From Deltaproteobacteria bacterium (GTDB lineage Bacteria; Desulfobacterota; Syntrophia; Syntrophales; UBA2185): a stretch of DNA of 6,259 nt. The position numbers were made by a program, and so were the translations under genes. The DNA lies in the NCBI GenBank assembly GCA_026388495.1, contig JAPLJQ010000030.1:1-6259 (forward strand), given 5' to 3'. Below the pieces are notes generated by a model. The model did not search any database, was not told the origin of the DNA, and saw nothing but the letters and a program-made list of their open reading frames with translations. Below are positions 5,754 through 6,259 of this stretch, piece after piece (position 1 is the stretch's first letter; each line of letters begins with the position of its first letter).

Positions 5754-5817
5754 GATCATAGACCTTTAAAAATTGACGTCTCATCACCTTAAGGATATTT
5801 TCTCAAGGGAGGCCATC

Positions 5818-6259
5818 ATGGAATGCAATCTCTTAGTCGGCGGGGAGGCGGGACAGGGCCTTGCTTCGATTGAAATCGAACTGACAACCCTGCTTTTCCG
5901 GCTCAATTACTGTTATTTTGCCACAAAGAACTACATGTCCCGCATCCGCGGCGGCCATAACTTTCATATGTTCCGCATATCGGATCAACCCGTGCACGCC
6001 CTGAGCGGAAAACCCTGGGACATGATCATCGCTCTGGACGACGAAACAGAAACAAGACACAAACCCACCCTGAAAGACGGCGGCATCTTTCTGGCGGGAG
6101 AGCAGATCCGTGAAATCGAAAAAGCCGCTACCGACACCTATCATAACCCCGTGGCAAGCAATACCATCATAACGGGAATCATCCTGGCCACCATGGGCGT
6201 TCAAACGGAGGCCATCGAAAAAATCGTTGATGATCCCCTTCACATGGATCAGATCAGGA
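5818..6259 (+). CDS. 2-oxoacid:acceptor oxidoreductase, gamma (POR) domain, 5' part (runs off the window)
   Basis: The frame is open from ATG 5818 to the window end (147 complete codons). A very strong ribosome site AAGGGAGG (5805-5812) sits 5 bases upstream. The protein starts MECNLLVGGEAGQGLASI. GGEAGQG (8-14) is the glycine-rich signature of the gamma domain of pyruvate/2-oxoglutarate:ferredoxin oxidoreductases. YMSRIRGGHNF (39-49) is the second hallmark, and WDMIIALDDET (67-77) and SNTIITGIILA (114-124) follow in the usual order. Such enzymes oxidatively decarboxylate 2-oxoacids to acyl-CoA, passing electrons to ferredoxin, and are typical of anaerobes. The SRIRGGHN-type sequence favours a KorA-like gamma-alpha fusion (usually about 550-600 aa), with the TPP-binding beta subunit expected next. 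The domain order beyond residue 147 and the true substrate cannot be seen here. Confidence 0.88.
   Translation, partial: MECNLLVGGEAGQGLASIEIELTTLLFRLNYCYFATKNYMSRIRGGHNFHMFRISDQPVHALSGKPWDMIIALDDETETRHKPTLKDGGIFLAGEQIREIEKAATDTYHNPVASNTIITGIILATMGVQTEAIEKIVDDPLHMDQIR

Noticed and set aside
4940..5755. Long plus-strand open frame (271 codons) antisense to the aminopeptidase gene
   Set aside because: It mirrors the well-supported M29 gene, has no recognisable domain, and its last part runs through the palindromic repeat. It is a codon-bias shadow.
5773..5801. TTGACG-17-TATTTT promoter-like pair before the oxidoreductase gene
   Set aside because: The predicted start near 5808 would fall inside the AAGGGAGG ribosome site and remove part of it, so it is unlikely to drive this gene despite the fair match.
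5833..6243. Minus-strand open frame of 136 codons
   Set aside because: It lies wholly opposite the oxidoreductase gene, whose GGEAGQG and YMSRIRGGHN motifs are unambiguous.

Overview
The window looks like chromosomal DNA of a mid-GC anaerobic bacterium. A Desulfobacterota (deltaproteobacterial, Syntrophales-like) host is my best guess. It rests on the short palindromic repeats of the ATTCC..GGAAT / ATCCCC..GGGGAT type at both ends, on the 2-oxoacid:acceptor oxidoreductase gene, and on the CyaB-type cyclase architecture. This placement is inference from gene content, not a database result.

Layout. (i) 1-80 is the last 25 codons of a plus-strand gene, probably a YgjP-like metallopeptidase. (ii) 81-363 is a gene-poor gap with a short palindromic repeat (160-179) and, on the minus strand, what looks like the broken 5' end of a pyridoxamine-phosphate-oxidase-family gene. 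(iii) 364-1329 (minus) is an intact metallo-beta-lactamase-fold hydrolase. (iv) 1330-1567 is a divergent regulatory region with a good sigma70-type promoter for each side and two small inverted repeats. (v) 1568-2011 (plus) is a small all-helical protein made of three 36-residue repeats. It overlaps by 20 bases (vi) 1992-4289, a 765-residue GAF-GAF-PAS-class III nucleotidyl cyclase with one TPR-like unit at its C-terminus. (vii) 4352-5557 (minus) is a complete M29-family metallo-aminopeptidase, convergent with the cyclase. (viii) 5558-5817 is a second divergent gap carrying a composite palindromic repeat. (ix) 5818 to the window end is the start of a 2-oxoacid:acceptor oxidoreductase (POR gamma domain, probably a KorA-type gamma-alpha fusion).

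How the genes may work together. The centre of interest is 364-4289. The cyclase carries every residue expected of an adenylate-specific class IIIb enzyme, and its second GAF domain has a canonical NKFDE motif, the signature of cyclic-nucleotide-binding GAF domains. It is therefore probably an adenylyl cyclase that senses its own product. The repeat protein is translationally coupled to it and may be its scaffold or localisation partner. The divergently transcribed MBL hydrolase has a full di-metal site and could act on a phosphodiester. A cyclic-nucleotide make/sense/degrade module is an attractive hypothesis, but the hydrolase's substrate cannot be read from the sequence. The flanking peptidase and oxidoreductase genes look like ordinary housekeeping or catabolic genes unrelated to it.
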